DNA of 64,000 nucleotides from Cellvibrio sp. UBA7671 (GCA_002483145.1 DLHJ01000005.1:80387-144386), one strand, 5' to 3'; counted from the stretch's first letter, positions 9,569 to 18,594 are shown. Numbers and translations: made by a program. Notes: generated from the letters alone by a model not told the origin.

Positions 9569-10899
9569 TAACGTCTACCCATGCCCATGCCAGGGCCACC
9601 CATTCCCATACCAGCGACCGGCTTTTGTTGGCTTGGGCGCGAACTTCCGCTCACCACTTTTTCACCCTCGTTCAAACCTTCAATGATTTGCGCTTGCACT
9701 CGGTTAGTGACACCTACCAATACTTTGCGCTCTTCAATATCGCCATCTTCGCCCATTACTTTAACCATGGCGGGGCGTGGGCGGTGTGCAGATTTATCTA
9801 CGCTTCCTTTTGTTTCGTCGCGACGCTTTTTCCACTCAGCTTTTTGTTCTTCCGTTGGTGGCGGTGCATTTGCTTGATCGCCCTTCGGACTCTGGCTTTG
9901 CGGACGATCTCCTCGCGGCGATGCAAAACTCACCGCAGACATAGGCACCAACAACACATCTTTCGCTTGGGATTCGATAAAAAAGACTTGCGTGCTCATC
10001 TGCGTCATCAATACACGGCTTTCGTTGGGAACATCAAATAACGCGTTGTACAAAATCACGTTATTGAGAACTTCCGGCGTAGGCTGTATGCGATTAATCT
10101 TGCTGTACCAGCGACGCCCCTGACTGCCCAGCGTCGTGAAATACACCGGCATTTCAACACGCAATTTTCCGATATCCGCCTCTGACACTTGCGTTTGCAC
10201 CGTCATGGTAGACAAGTCAGCAATACGCATAATGGTCGGCGCCATTTGATTGGTATTGAGTGTTTGCCCCTGACGCGAGGTGATGGAAACCACCGTGCCA
10301 TCTATAGGCGAATAAATGCGCGCATAATTCAAATTCGCCGCCTCAACACGCAAGGTCGATTCGGTTTGTTGAATTTGTGCCTGCAGGGATTTGAGCTGGG
10401 CTTGCGCTGATTTTAAATTGGCCTCAGCCACCTCAACCGCTTCCGTTGTTGTAGCATCTTCCAGCATGAGATTTTTCTGGCGTTTGAAATTTATCTGCGT
10501 TAATGCGAGTTGCGCTTCACGCTCTTGCAATTGGGCTTGCTGATTGCGCAATTGCGCTCGGGTTGCATCCACTTTAGCGGCGTAAACCGTTGCATCAATT
10601 TCAGCGAGAAGATCACCTGCTTTTACTTCCGTACCGACTTCGACATGTAATTTTTTTAGCTGGCCAGATACCTGTGCGCCTACATCGACATAATCCTGCG
10701 GTTGCAAAGTGCCAGTTGCCGTAACCAGGTTTTCGATGTCTCCACGCGCAACCAATTCGGTTGTATAAACAATTTCGGTTTCTTCATCATAAAACACACT
10801 GCGCCATAGCAGGCCAGCAAGAATCAGTACAGAAACCAGTAATGCAATTGCACCCGTTCGGGAGTGAAAAAAACGGTGTTTGGAAACAGGCAGATTCAT
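9568..10899 (-). CDS. macA: MacA-type periplasmic adaptor of a tripartite pump
   Basis: A 443-residue membrane-fusion protein. It has one N-terminal anchor ([17 protein letters not shown]), a biotinyl-lipoyl domain ([20 protein letters not shown]), a long alpha-helical hairpin around residues 110-195, and a beta-barrel domain. Two low-complexity tails are unusual: a Pro/Gln/Lys-rich stretch near residues 335-370, and a Gly-Met C-terminus ([17 protein letters not shown]) that resembles a metal-binding tail. It overlaps macB by one base. The Shine-Dalgarno before the ATG at 10899 is poor. Confidence 0.92.
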   Translation of the reverse strand: MNLPVSKHRFFHSRTGAIALLVSVLILAGLLWRSVFYDEETEIVYTTELVARGDIENLVTATGTLQPQDYVDVGAQVSGQLKKLHVEVGTEVKAGDLLAEIDATVYAAKVDATRAQLRNQQAQLQEREAQLALTQINFKRQKNLMLEDATTTEAVEVAEANLKSAQAQLKSLQAQIQQTESTLRVEAANLNYARIYSPIDGTVVSITSRQGQTLNTNQMAPTIMRIADLSTMTVQTQVSEADIGKLRVEMPVYFTTLGSQGRRWYSKINRIQPTPEVLNNVILYNALFDVPNESRVLMTQMSTQVFFIESQAKDVLLVPMSAVSFASPRGDRPQSQSPKGDQANAPPPTEEQKAEWKKRRDETKGSVDKSAHRPRPAMVKVMGEDGDIEERKVLVGVTNRVQAQIIEGLNEGEKVVSGSSRPSQQKPVAGMGMGGPGMGMGRR

Positions 10900-10931
10900 A
10901 GTGTTATACCGCTAGACCCATCATCAAGAAA

Positions 10932-10949
10932 CGCCAGTTAAACTGGCGC
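10932..10949 (-). terminator. Hairpin after piuC, possible weak terminator
   Basis: A perfect inverted repeat, CGCCAGT TAA ACTGGCG, lies between piuC and macA. In the minus direction it is followed by a T-rich run (TTTCTT). It may limit read-through from piuC into the macAB operon. A TATACT sequence at 10971-10966 could be a -10 for macA, but I found no matching -35. Confidence 0.4.
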
Positions 10950-11037
10950 GCTAATTGTGGCGGCGAGTATAACCTGCACATGTGATGGAACTAGAAAAAA
11001 GCAGTGGGAATTAACAGTTATTGCACAATTCCGCGCG

Positions 11038-11718
11038 TCAAACTTGCGCCCACTGCCGCAATAAATTGTGATAGTGGCCAGTGAGGCCAACCAGCTCTTC
11101 TGTGTCGCCCACTTTTTGGCGCAGCGATTGAATATTGCAATCCAGTTCATGTAATAAATTGCGCTGCCAATCATCGCGCACCATGCTTTGCGTCCAAAAA
11201 AAACTGCATACGCGCTCGCCGTGGGTAACAGGCGCAACCTGATGCAAACTGGTGGAGGGATATAAAATTAAATCGCCGGCGGGCAATTTTACTTCGTGAC
11301 TGCCGTAAGTATCCTGCACAATTAATTCACCGCCTTCGTACTCTTCCGGCTCGCATAAAAACAACGTGGAAGAAACATCAGTGCGCAAACTTAAATTGCT
11401 GCCGGGCACTAAGCGAATTGCACCATCGACATGAAAACCATAATGCTCACCACCGGAATAAGCGTTAAATAATGGTGGGACTACACGCAATGGCAAGGCT
11501 GCAGACATAAACAGCGGATTGGCATAAAGTGCCGTTAAAATAATTTCACCTAACTCGCGCGCAACAGGATTATCCACCGCCAGCTGGCGATTACGTTTGA
11601 CTTGCGCGCCCTGCACGCCCACCGTCGCCTTACCATCAACCCATTGAGCTTGATTCAAACGTGCACGACATTCCGCAACTTGTTGCTTGCTGAGTAATTG
11701 TGGGATATGGATTAGCAT
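11038..11718 (-). CDS. piuC: Fe(II)/2-oxoglutarate-dependent PKHD-type hydroxylase
   Basis: A 226-residue cytoplasmic dioxygenase, matching E. coli YbiX/PiuC in length. The double-stranded beta-helix shows the iron triad as [10 protein letters not shown] (HxD) and the distal His in [12 protein letters not shown]. The N-terminus [19 protein letters not shown] is typical. The gene follows the Fiu-like receptor in the same direction, as fiu-ybiX and piuA-piuC do elsewhere. Family members are iron-repressed and thought to act in siderophore use, but no substrate is firmly established. Confidence 0.93.
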   Translation of the reverse strand: MLIHIPQLLSKQQVAECRARLNQAQWVDGKATVGVQGAQVKRNRQLAVDNPVARELGEIILTALYANPLFMSAALPLRVVPPLFNAYSGGEHYGFHVDGAIRLVPGSNLSLRTDVSSTLFLCEPEEYEGGELIVQDTYGSHEVKLPAGDLILYPSTSLHQVAPVTHGERVCSFFWTQSMVRDDWQRNLLHELDCNIQSLRQKVGDTEELVGLTGHYHNLLRQWAQV

Positions 11719-11771
11719 AATTTTCTCGTAGAGATAAGGTTTATCGCGCCCTGTTTATCACCAAATAAATA

Positions 11772-11795
11772 AGGGGCGCAATAAATTGCGCCCCT
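11772..11795 (-). terminator. Strong hairpin between receptor gene and piuC
   Basis: AGGGGCGCAAT and ATTGCGCCCCT form a perfect 11-bp stem with a 2-base loop, 24 bases past the receptor stop. In the minus direction it is followed by TTATTTATTT, an imperfect T tract. It could be a partial terminator or an mRNA-stabilising end that lowers piuC expression relative to the receptor. Confidence 0.55.
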
Positions 11796-11818
11796 GCATT
11801 CGCGGTTATGTCGATTAA

Positions 11819-14200
11819 TTAAAACGCGAAGTTTACGCCCAAGCGCGCAGACAAAGGCGCACCAGGGTAATAACGTGAACCCGCATTGTTCAAGCTGCCT
11901 ATATATTCTTCGTCAGTTAAGTTAAGCACGTTTAACTGCACGCTGAGGTTTTTGTTGATTGGGTAAGAGGCCATTGCATCAAACACCCAATAATCACCAA
12001 ATTCCAATACGGAACGCAGCGCTTGCGCTTCTGCTTTGGTCAGGCTGGAGCTAGCCATGGTGTCAACAAAGCGCGCTCCACCGCCAATTACCAAACCATT
12101 TTCAAAGGTGTAGGTGTTCCATAAAGTGAAAGTCACTTCAGGAGACCATTGAATTACACCGCCTTCATTATTAGTTGCACCATTATTTGCTGCAGTGCGG
12201 TTACCGCGCACAATTTCAGTATCCATAAAAGCGATACCCGCATTCAATTGCCATGCTTTGGTCAAGGCACCTATTAACGCGAATTCAACACCCTCTACCT
12301 GCTTTTCACCTACCGCAGTTGATGAACCATCGGCATTGGTAGCGATTTCATTTTCGTTCGTACTTTTAAATGCAGCAGCAGTAAAGAACAAACTGTCATT
12401 CAACAAATTCCACTTGGTACCCAACTCCAAATTGGTTCCTTTTTGAGGATCAAGGTTGGGGTTGTTGATATTGCTACCTGCGGCTTGCGTTGCAGGATCA
12501 GTATTCAACGCAAAGTTGGAGCCTCCCGGCGGTAACTCAGAGGTCGCGTAGGAAACATAAATCGAACCAGTATCAGTTGGTTTATATACGCCGCCTAATT
12601 TCCAGCTCAGCAACTCATCAGTCACATGGGCATCGCGCGCAAGCAAGGTGCCTACCGGAATAAGTTGTAGTGCAGGTGCAGTGACGGCTGCCTGGCGGGT
12701 AGTGGTATCGGTTTTGGTATGGAAACGGTCAGCACGCAGTCCGACACTGACCTCCCATTGTGGATTCAAAGTAATGGTATCCAACGCATAAACGCCATAG
12801 GTGGTGGTTTCACCGTCAGTTTTAGCACCCGTGCGCACCAGCGGCTGGAACACATCGGCCGTGCTGGGGTTATAAAGGTTTGCACTTGCTTGCGTCAGCG
12901 TGGTTGAAGATGTGGGCGATACAAATGGAATCCCCATGGTGTAGTTCAATTGGCTTTCGTAAATAAATTCCACACCGGAAGTGAGATCGTGCTTTACGCC
13001 ACCCGCATCAAACGATGCCGTCAGATTGGTTTGGTTGGTGAGGATTTGATTGGATTGGTCCTTACCTTGGCGGCTGCGAGCCACTTGCCAGGTATCGCTA
13101 TTGGCCTGGGTCGCCGCAGGAATCACCAACGCATTTACACCGGTCAATACTTGCTCTTGCTTGGTGTGGCCATAGCGAGAGGTATTGCGCAGAGTTACAC
13201 CGTCCGCCAAATCGTGCTCGATGCGCACCGTGGTCATGTTGGCATTGACGTCGTTATGGTCACTGGTAGAGCCATAGAAATTTTCAGTATCCACTGGCAA
13301 CAGATCAGGACCACCACCGGTCGGGAAGCGGCCAGCATAAACACTGCTGTAGTACCCATCCAAACCAATAGTAGGGACGCCACCATCTGGAACACCTGAC
13401 TGCTCCATCGACAGGAAATTCACATAGGTGCGTGTTTCAGTTCCCAAGCCCAAACCGAGCGATAATGCCAAGCCTTCAGAATTGTTTTCTACTTCATCGC
13501 GACCATCAACACCGGCATCTTGCTTCAACAGGTTTACGCGGATTGCCGATGTCTCAGTGATGCTGCGGTTAACGTCCACTGTTGCGCGCTTGAAATCGGC
13601 AGTCCCGCCGGTCACGTTGCCGGTAATGGCATCTTCCTGGTTGGCCAACTTTGAGCTGAGGTTGACATATCCCGAGGCTGCGCCGCGGCCGTTATCCACA
13701 CCAGCAGGACCTTTAGCGATTTCTACTTGTTCGGTATTAAAGGTGTCGCGGCTGATGCTGCCCAGATCGCGGATACCATCTACATAGATACTGCCTTGGG
13801 TATCAAAACCGCGCATGAAGATAGAGTCACCAGTGGCCGTATTGCCATTCTCGCCCATCAACATAGTGATGCCGGGGGTATTGCGCAGAGCTTCACTCAG
13901 CGTAGTAGCAGCCTGTTGCTGGAATAACTCTTTTTTCACAACCACGATGGTTTGCGGAGTATCCACCAAGGGCTGGGTAAATTTGGGAGAACTGGCCTTT
14001 TCAGCTTTGTAGGCTGATTCAATCGCATCCGCCTCAACTTTAACGGTATTGAGTGTTTTGGTTTCTTTCGCTTCTTCAGCCGCCATAGTGCTTGCCGATG
14101 CCAACAATATGGCAGATGACAGAGCAGTTGCGGTCAACTGCACAGAGGTAGCGCGTTTTTTGGAAACGATGTGTGAAGAGGTAGATTTGATTATGGTCAT
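11819..14200 (-). CDS. fiu: TonB-dependent catecholate siderophore receptor (Fiu/PiuA-like)
   Basis: Outer-membrane ferric siderophore transporter. From the chosen ATG at 14200 (AAGGGC upstream) the product is ~793 residues. A signal peptide ends near TMAAEEAK and the plug domain contains VDTPQTIVVVKKELF, IFMRGFDTQGSIYVDGIRD and EIAKGPAGVDNGRG. A barrel closes with LSARLGVNFAF (terminal Phe). The segment GVPDGGVPTIGLDGYY is close to the corresponding part of E. coli Fiu, which takes up catechol compounds. The frame stays open to 14293, but that extension runs through two Fur boxes and is very unlikely to be coding. Neighbouring piuC strengthens the assignment. Confidence 0.92.
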   Translation of the reverse strand: MTIIKSTSSHIVSKKRATSVQLTATALSSAILLASASTMAAEEAKETKTLNTVKVEADAIESAYKAEKASSPKFTQPLVDTPQTIVVVKKELFQQQAATTLSEALRNTPGITMLMGENGNTATGDSIFMRGFDTQGSIYVDGIRDLGSISRDTFNTEQVEIAKGPAGVDNGRGAASGYVNLSSKLANQEDAITGNVTGGTADFKRATVDVNRSITETSAIRVNLLKQDAGVDGRDEVENNSEGLALSLGLGLGTETRTYVNFLSMEQSGVPDGGVPTIGLDGYYSSVYAGRFPTGGGPDLLPVDTENFYGSTSDHNDVNANMTTVRIEHDLADGVTLRNTSRYGHTKQEQVLTGVNALVIPAATQANSDTWQVARSRQGKDQSNQILTNQTNLTASFDAGGVKHDLTSGVEFIYESQLNYTMGIPFVSPTSSTTLTQASANLYNPSTADVFQPLVRTGAKTDGETTTYGVYALDTITLNPQWEVSVGLRADRFHTKTDTTTRQAAVTAPALQLIPVGTLLARDAHVTDELLSWKLGGVYKPTDTGSIYVSYATSELPPGGSNFALNTDPATQAAGSNINNPNLDPQKGTNLELGTKWNLLNDSLFFTAAAFKSTNENEIATNADGSSTAVGEKQVEGVEFALIGALTKAWQLNAGIAFMDTEIVRGNRTAANNGATNNEGGVIQWSPEVTFTLWNTYTFENGLVIGGGARFVDTMASSSLTKAEAQALRSVLEFGDYWVFDAMASYPINKNLSVQLNVLNLTDEEYIGSLNNAGSRYYPGAPLSARLGVNFAF

Positions 14201-14255
14201 GACAAGCCCTTGTAATAGTATCAATACGCAAAGAGGATTTAGGCGCACATAATAT

Positions 14256-14270
14256 AGATAACTATTATCA
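14256..14270. promoter_or_regulatory. Fur box 1
   Basis: AGATAACTATTATCA matches the 7-1-7 Fur consensus TGATAATnATTATCA at nearly every position. It lies 56-70 bases before the receptor ATG and implies iron repression of the receptor and perhaps of downstream genes. Confidence 0.8.
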
Positions 14271-14277
14271 TCTGCAA

Positions 14278-14292
14278 TAATAATAATTCTCA
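14278..14292. promoter_or_regulatory. Fur box 2
   Basis: Read on the minus strand this is TGAGAATTATTATTA, a 7-1-7 Fur match with two deviations, centred 22 bases from box 1. Two adjacent sites are common at strongly iron-regulated receptor genes. Confidence 0.65.
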
Positions 14293-14430
14293 TTTGAGAA
14301 AATATTTACTCCCTTCGAAATCACCCGCAGCTAAAAGTGACCGTCACTTGCCTTATTGATCATATAACTAAATGCGATTAGTCTTTCCCACCTATATTGC
14401 CAGCCATGCCAAGTTAGGAGTTGTTAACCA

Positions 14431-15204
14431 ATGCGTAAATCCCGGGCGATCGCATGGCTGTTGCTGTGCCTGCTGGCGATTCAGGTACAGGCTGAACCGC
14501 CAGCAACTGGGTCAACGGAAGACTTAATTCGAGTGCATCTGGGTGCCGAAGATTCCTGGCCACCCTATTCCAACGCGCAAGGCCAAGGCGTATCTACCAA
14601 TCTGATCAAGGCCGCTTTTGCCAAAACCAACCTCACACCGACATTCCGGGTATTGCCCTACGCACGGGTTTTGCACGACTTACAATCCGGAAAAATCGAC
14701 GGCGGCTACAACGTCACCCTGCAATCGACCACTAAAGACAAGTATATTTTTGGCAAGGTCCCGCTGCTTGCGGTGGAGTCCTACTGGTTTTTTATTCCGG
14801 GTACTTATCCAAAAATAAAATCCATTAATGACATACCCGACAAATTCCGCGTCGGCGTAATCCACGATTACGAATATGGCGATATTTACGAAAACCACCG
14901 CCACCGCTTTACGGAAGTACAAGTATCACAACAGTCGCAAATTATTCGTATGCTAAAACAGGGACGCATTGATGCCGCCGTGATGTTTGATCGCGAAGCA
15001 GAATACGCCCTGAAAGAAATGAAATTAGACGCCGCTATTTTCGATAAACGCTTTTTAAATCATCACGGCGATGTGTATGTCGCTTTCTCACACAAAAGCC
15101 CAAGGGCAAGATGGTTGGCGGAGCAATTGGATAAGGGCTTGTTGATGATAAAGGAGGCGGGAGAGTATGATCGCATCCTCTCAGACACCAACAGGGAACC
15201 ATGA
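14431..15204 (+). CDS. Periplasmic solute-binding protein, amino-acid-binding family 3
   Basis: A 257-residue secreted protein. A signal peptide (AWLLLCLLAIQVQA) precedes a type II periplasmic binding fold with EDSWPPYSNAQGQGVSTNLI near the mature N-terminus, VLPYARVLHDLQSGKIDGGY, and RMLKQGRIDAAVMFDREA. No ABC permease or ATPase gene is adjacent, as for many Cellvibrio- and Pseudomonas-type orphan binding proteins that act as sensors. AGGAG precedes the ATG by ten bases. Its stop overlaps the next start (ATGA), so the two are probably translationally coupled. The ligand is unknown. Confidence 0.8.
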   Translation: MRKSRAIAWLLLCLLAIQVQAEPPATGSTEDLIRVHLGAEDSWPPYSNAQGQGVSTNLIKAAFAKTNLTPTFRVLPYARVLHDLQSGKIDGGYNVTLQSTTKDKYIFGKVPLLAVESYWFFIPGTYPKIKSINDIPDKFRVGVIHDYEYGDIYENHRHRFTEVQVSQQSQIIRMLKQGRIDAAVMFDREAEYALKEMKLDAAIFDKRFLNHHGDVYVAFSHKSPRARWLAEQLDKGLLMIKEAGEYDRILSDTNREP

Positions 15205-15722
15205 TGTCATATCGATTATTAAAAATTTTCACCCTCAGCTCGGCGTGCATCTTTTCATTAGCCTGCACATCAATCTCTTCGCCACCAACCACAATTGCCA
15301 CACCAATTGAAATTTCCGCATGGGAAACTCGTCTCCCTGCAGAACAGGGCACTGTAAAAATTACGTTTAGCTTGCCCCAGCACGCCAGAGCAGAGTTCCA
15401 ACTGTTTAATGGCAAACCCGGCCATAGTAATTATGCATTAGCGCGCGTGATGCTGAGTGATGAAAATTGTACATCGGGACACTTAGGCTCCATTAACTAT
15501 AAAAAAAGTCGTTCTGAATACCTGATTCAATACTTTGAAAAAGAAGCTTCATGGAGTAGGACCAACACCATTACATTGAGTTGGAATGACAATAGTCAAA
15601 TTACTACCAAACTAAACGGCGAAGTAATTAATATCGATATGCTCAGCAATGCGACCACTTTAAAGATTGTCAGCCATTTAGCGCCTGTCGAAATTCAATC
15701 TCTCGAGTACCTGCCACTGTGA
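15201..15722 (+). CDS. Hypothetical lipoprotein
   Basis: A 173-residue protein that I do not recognise. The N-terminus MMSYRLLKIFTLSSACIFSLACTSISSPP is a lipoprotein signal with lipobox SLAC. The rest is mostly beta-prone (for example AEFQLFNGKPGHSNYAL and SWSRTNTITLSWNDNSQI), compatible with a small extracytoplasmic sandwich domain. It overlaps the binding-protein gene by 4 bases and ends 16 bases before the Sel1/TonB gene, so the three likely form an operon. A second ATG directly follows the first and either could be used. Confidence 0.65.
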   Translation: MMSYRLLKIFTLSSACIFSLACTSISSPPTTIATPIEISAWETRLPAEQGTVKITFSLPQHARAEFQLFNGKPGHSNYALARVMLSDENCTSGHLGSINYKKSRSEYLIQYFEKEASWSRTNTITLSWNDNSQITTKLNGEVINIDMLSNATTLKIVSHLAPVEIQSLEYLPL

Positions 15723-15738
15723 TTATAAGGAGCACCAA

Positions 15739-17124
15739 ATGCACACTACACATAAAATACTACTAATCGCAGGTCTAACATTATCCTTCTTTTCCATGCA
15801 GACTCATGCTAATTTTGAGCTAGGTATGACCCACTATGAATCAAAAAATTTTGAAAAAGCATATAAGGAATTTTTTGAAGCGGCAGAATATGGTGACCAT
15901 GATTCACAGCAAAATATAGGGGCCATGTACTACCGCGGCGAACATGTAACAAAAGACGTCCCAACCGCTTATGCCTGGATGGCACTTGCGGCTCAAAGCC
16001 CTATCATCAACCAAGATGGAATTCATCTAAAAATATTCAACAAACTTAATGAAAATGATAAAAAAATTGCACAGGAAAAGCATGCGGAGCTGCTAAAAAA
16101 ATATGGCAATGAAGCAATAAGATTAAAGCTAACGCCAATTTTTATTGGCAAAAGCGCAGGATTACAAGATCGCAGGGCCATCAAAAGAGTGGTTCCAGAA
16201 TACCCTTCAGACATGCTAAGGATGGGAAAATCAGGTTTTGTAGACGTCGTCTTCACCATAGATAAATATGGATTTACACGCGACCACATCGTACATTATG
16301 CCCCTTCAAAATCTTTCGAAAAAAAGGCGCTTGAAGCGTTGCGTAAATTCCAGTACGAACCCTCTAAAATAAACAATAAACCTATAGACATTAATGGATA
16401 TAAAACCAGGCACAACTTTCATCTTACCGGACAAAAACTAGATGAGAAAGAATTAACAAAAACCGTAGATGAATTACGGAAAAAAGCACAATCAGGTGCA
16501 GCTATTGATCAACTTGCTTTCGCTTACTTTCTCGAAGCCATACCTTCATTCTGGAAAGATTATGAATTAATTGATAATCCAAACGAGTGGTATGTTAACG
16601 CAGCAAACAAGGGCAATGGCGCAGCCAGCTATTTTCTTGGCCGTAATATTTTATACGGGAATATGTGCGAACAAGATCCTATTCAAAGCATGGCTTGGCT
16701 ATTAAAAGCTGCGAAACAAGGAATTACTGATGCGCAATATATGCTTGCACTGGAAGCTTTCAGTGGCGCTCATTTCGAGAAGAATGAGGAGAAAGCATTT
16801 TATTGGCTGAAGCAAGCGGCAACGAGTAACGCACCGGCAAAAGTTCGCCTTGCCTGGATCCTTGCAACTCATCCTGATGCAGAACGACGTAATGGCTCGC
16901 TGGCATCAGCTTACATTGATGCAGTTACTGATGACTACATAGACAAACAAAATTATTTTCAGACAAAAGCGGCAGTAGCCGCAGAAAATGGTGATTTCAA
17001 AACCGCCATAAAATGGCAAAAGAAAGCAAAAAAAGATGCTGAAAATCTAGAGTTACCTTTAAACATTGTTGAACAACAACTCGCCAGCTACTCCGCCCAA
17101 AAACCTTGGCGCGAAGAAATTTGA
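15739..17124 (+). CDS. Periplasmic Sel1-repeat protein with an internal TonB C-terminal domain
   Basis: A 461-residue predicted exported protein with signal peptide LLIAGLTLSFFSMQTHA. Domain order: a Sel1-type repeat (AYKEFFEAAEYGDHDSQQNIG, around residues 38-75); a TonB C-terminal-like domain around 148-225 (RVVPEYPSDMLRMGKSGFVD, KALEALRKFQYEPSKI); then further Sel1 repeats around 285-375 (AANKGNGAASYFLGRNILYG, AAKQGITDAQYMLALEAF, KAFYWLKQAATSNAPAKVRL). AAGGAG precedes the ATG. There is no N-terminal TonB anchor with a Pro-rich spacer, so it is not a classic energy transducer. The role is unknown. Codon use is more AT-rich than in its neighbours. Confidence 0.78.
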   Translation: MHTTHKILLIAGLTLSFFSMQTHANFELGMTHYESKNFEKAYKEFFEAAEYGDHDSQQNIGAMYYRGEHVTKDVPTAYAWMALAAQSPIINQDGIHLKIFNKLNENDKKIAQEKHAELLKKYGNEAIRLKLTPIFIGKSAGLQDRRAIKRVVPEYPSDMLRMGKSGFVDVVFTIDKYGFTRDHIVHYAPSKSFEKKALEALRKFQYEPSKINNKPIDINGYKTRHNFHLTGQKLDEKELTKTVDELRKKAQSGAAIDQLAFAYFLEAIPSFWKDYELIDNPNEWYVNAANKGNGAASYFLGRNILYGNMCEQDPIQSMAWLLKAAKQGITDAQYMLALEAFSGAHFEKNEEKAFYWLKQAATSNAPAKVRLAWILATHPDAERRNGSLASAYIDAVTDDYIDKQNYFQTKAAVAAENGDFKTAIKWQKKAKKDAENLELPLNIVEQQLASYSAQKPWREEI

Positions 17125-17144
17125 TTAAATTACAAATTGAAGAC

Positions 17145-17187
17145 AAAAAAATACCGCCCCCAAGTACATCAGGGGCGGTATTTTTTT
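17145..17187. terminator. Bidirectional terminator between convergent genes
   Basis: TACCGCCCC and GGGGCGGTA pair across an 11-base loop, flanked by seven A and seven T residues. It serves both the Sel1/TonB gene (plus) and nfuA (minus). Confidence 0.9.
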
Positions 17188-17207
17188 GTGCATCCTATCG
17201 AGGTGGA

Positions 17208-17795
17208 TTACATATAGGCGTTTGAACGATCCGTATGGTCGGTCACATCGCGGATGCCTTTTAATTCAGGCAACTTATCCATCAACTGTACTTCAATACC
17301 CTGCTTCAAGGTAATCGCTACTGAACCACAACCCTGGCAACCGCCGCCAAATTTCAGGATGGCGATCATATCCTCAGTCACTTCCACCAAACTGACGTTG
17401 CCGCCGTGGGAGGCAAGGCTTGGGTTTACATCGTTATACAACACATAGTTGATACGGTCTTCCAGCGGGCTGTCGTCAGTCACGCGCGGCATTTTGGAGT
17501 TGGGGGCGCGAATGGTGAGCTGACCACCCATGCGATCTGCCGAATAATCGACTTTTGCATCTTCCAAAAACGGCAGGCTGCGCTCTTCAAAGTAGGCATT
17601 AAAACCATTGAGCGGGACAATCACATCACCCTCTTTTTCTTCACCGGGGCGGCAGTAAGCAATGCAGGTTTCTGCGTTGGATGTGCCCGGATTGGCCACG
17701 AACATACGGATGCCAATGCCATCGTTGTCTTTCTGCTTATCCAGCAGTTCTTTCAAATATTGTTGGGCGGATTCGGTGATATCGACGTTGACCAT
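17208..17795 (-). CDS. nfuA: Fe-S cluster carrier NfuA
   Basis: A 195-residue protein close to E. coli NfuA (191). The N-terminal degenerate A-type domain (around residues 1-100) lacks the full A-type cysteine set. The C-terminal Nfu domain has the cluster motif GGGCQGCGS with C153 and C156. Two monomers hold a 4Fe-4S cluster and deliver it to apo-proteins, especially under iron or oxidative stress. It is a single gene, facing the preceding operon across the shared terminator. Confidence 0.96.
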   Translation of the reverse strand: MVNVDITESAQQYLKELLDKQKDNDGIGIRMFVANPGTSNAETCIAYCRPGEEKEGDVIVPLNGFNAYFEERSLPFLEDAKVDYSADRMGGQLTIRAPNSKMPRVTDDSPLEDRINYVLYNDVNPSLASHGGNVSLVEVTEDMIAILKFGGGCQGCGSVAITLKQGIEVQLMDKLPELKGIRDVTDHTDRSNAYM

Positions 17796-18148
17796 AGTAA
17801 CCTTTCTGTAAATACCTAATACCTGATTAAATTACTCGGGTATTCTACTGCAAAGCCGGTAGCCAAGGCACTAGCAACCCCGTAAAAGAGACAAGTAATT
17901 TACAATCGACGCCATAGCGCCAAGGCCTGCAACGATAACCGGCCGAAATCCTGAGCATGTTGAGACTCAATCTTATTTCCACCAACCACCCACCGCTGGC
18001 GAGAAACCACTCATCTGGGATTAACAATCCTTTAACAATTAAATGTGATACTTGTCACAATTGTCATTTAAGATTGCATTAAGCAAGCTATGCTTTAATC
18101 AGCACCACTTAAAGAATCCGTCTCACCTTGTATAACCGGAGGCTCAAC
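17796..18148. other. Intergenic region between divergent nfuA and a small membrane gene
   Basis: 353 bases with no convincing gene. The right part (about 18030-18110) is AT-rich and should hold the promoter of the plus-strand gene, but I could not settle on one -35/-10 pair. No IscR-like or Fur-like site was recognised on the nfuA side. Confidence 0.5.
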
Positions 18149-18373
18149 ATGAGCGAATCCAATCACTTTTTGCTCAATGCCAAAAACCTGAGAATTACCA
18201 TCTACATCAGCTTGGCCATCGCCAACATGCTGTTTGGCGCTTTGTATCCTGACTCTATCGTGATGGCCGCATGCGGCTTTGCGTTCTTTGCGGCGCTGGC
18301 ACTCATTAATCTCCGCCCGGATGACGTAGCGAAGAATGACTCCGACAAAAAGCTGGTTCATATCGAAAAATAG
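18149..18373 (+). CDS. Small membrane protein, unknown function
   Basis: A 74-residue protein from the ATG at 18149, chosen because a strong GGAGG lies 7 bases upstream; an in-frame TTG at 18128 has none. It has two hydrophobic stretches (ITIYISLAIANMLFGALY and IVMAACGFAFFAALALINL) separated by a short turn, so probably a helical hairpin in the inner membrane with a charged tail. I do not recognise the family. Confidence 0.6.
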   Translation: MSESNHFLLNAKNLRITIYISLAIANMLFGALYPDSIVMAACGFAFFAALALINLRPDDVAKNDSDKKLVHIEK

Positions 18374-18528
18374 CCGCTAACAGCTGCTACCCCAGCTCGC
18401 CCCACGACCAATCCCGACTAAACTCTTAAGCGGATTGGTCTATTCGCCCGACTCCGCTTATAACCGATAAATCCCGATCCGCCGCATCCCCGCAGGCGGG
18501 TTTTCTGCTAGAATTCGCGCCAATTTTC

Positions 18529-18576
18529 TATATCAAACTTTTTTGATATTGCCTCGATAGATTCGAGGCAATTTTT
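18529..18576 (+). promoter_or_regulatory. metH leader hairpins, terminator-like
   Basis: Two consecutive hairpins precede metH: ATATCAAA/TTTGATAT (18530-18549) and ATTGCCTCG/CGAGGCAAT (18548-18572). The second has a 9-bp stem running into TTTTT and ends 18 bases before the metH ATG. The stems overlap by two bases. This could be a terminator of the small upstream gene or a leader attenuator for metH. No SAM, SAH or cobalamin riboswitch core was recognised. Confidence 0.5.
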
Positions 18577-18594
18577 ACTCGCCAAAGGTTTTCC

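Noticed and set aside
18374-18594. SAH, SAM or cobalamin riboswitch before metH
   Set aside because: The region is short and I could not find the conserved cores of these classes; only simple hairpins are present.
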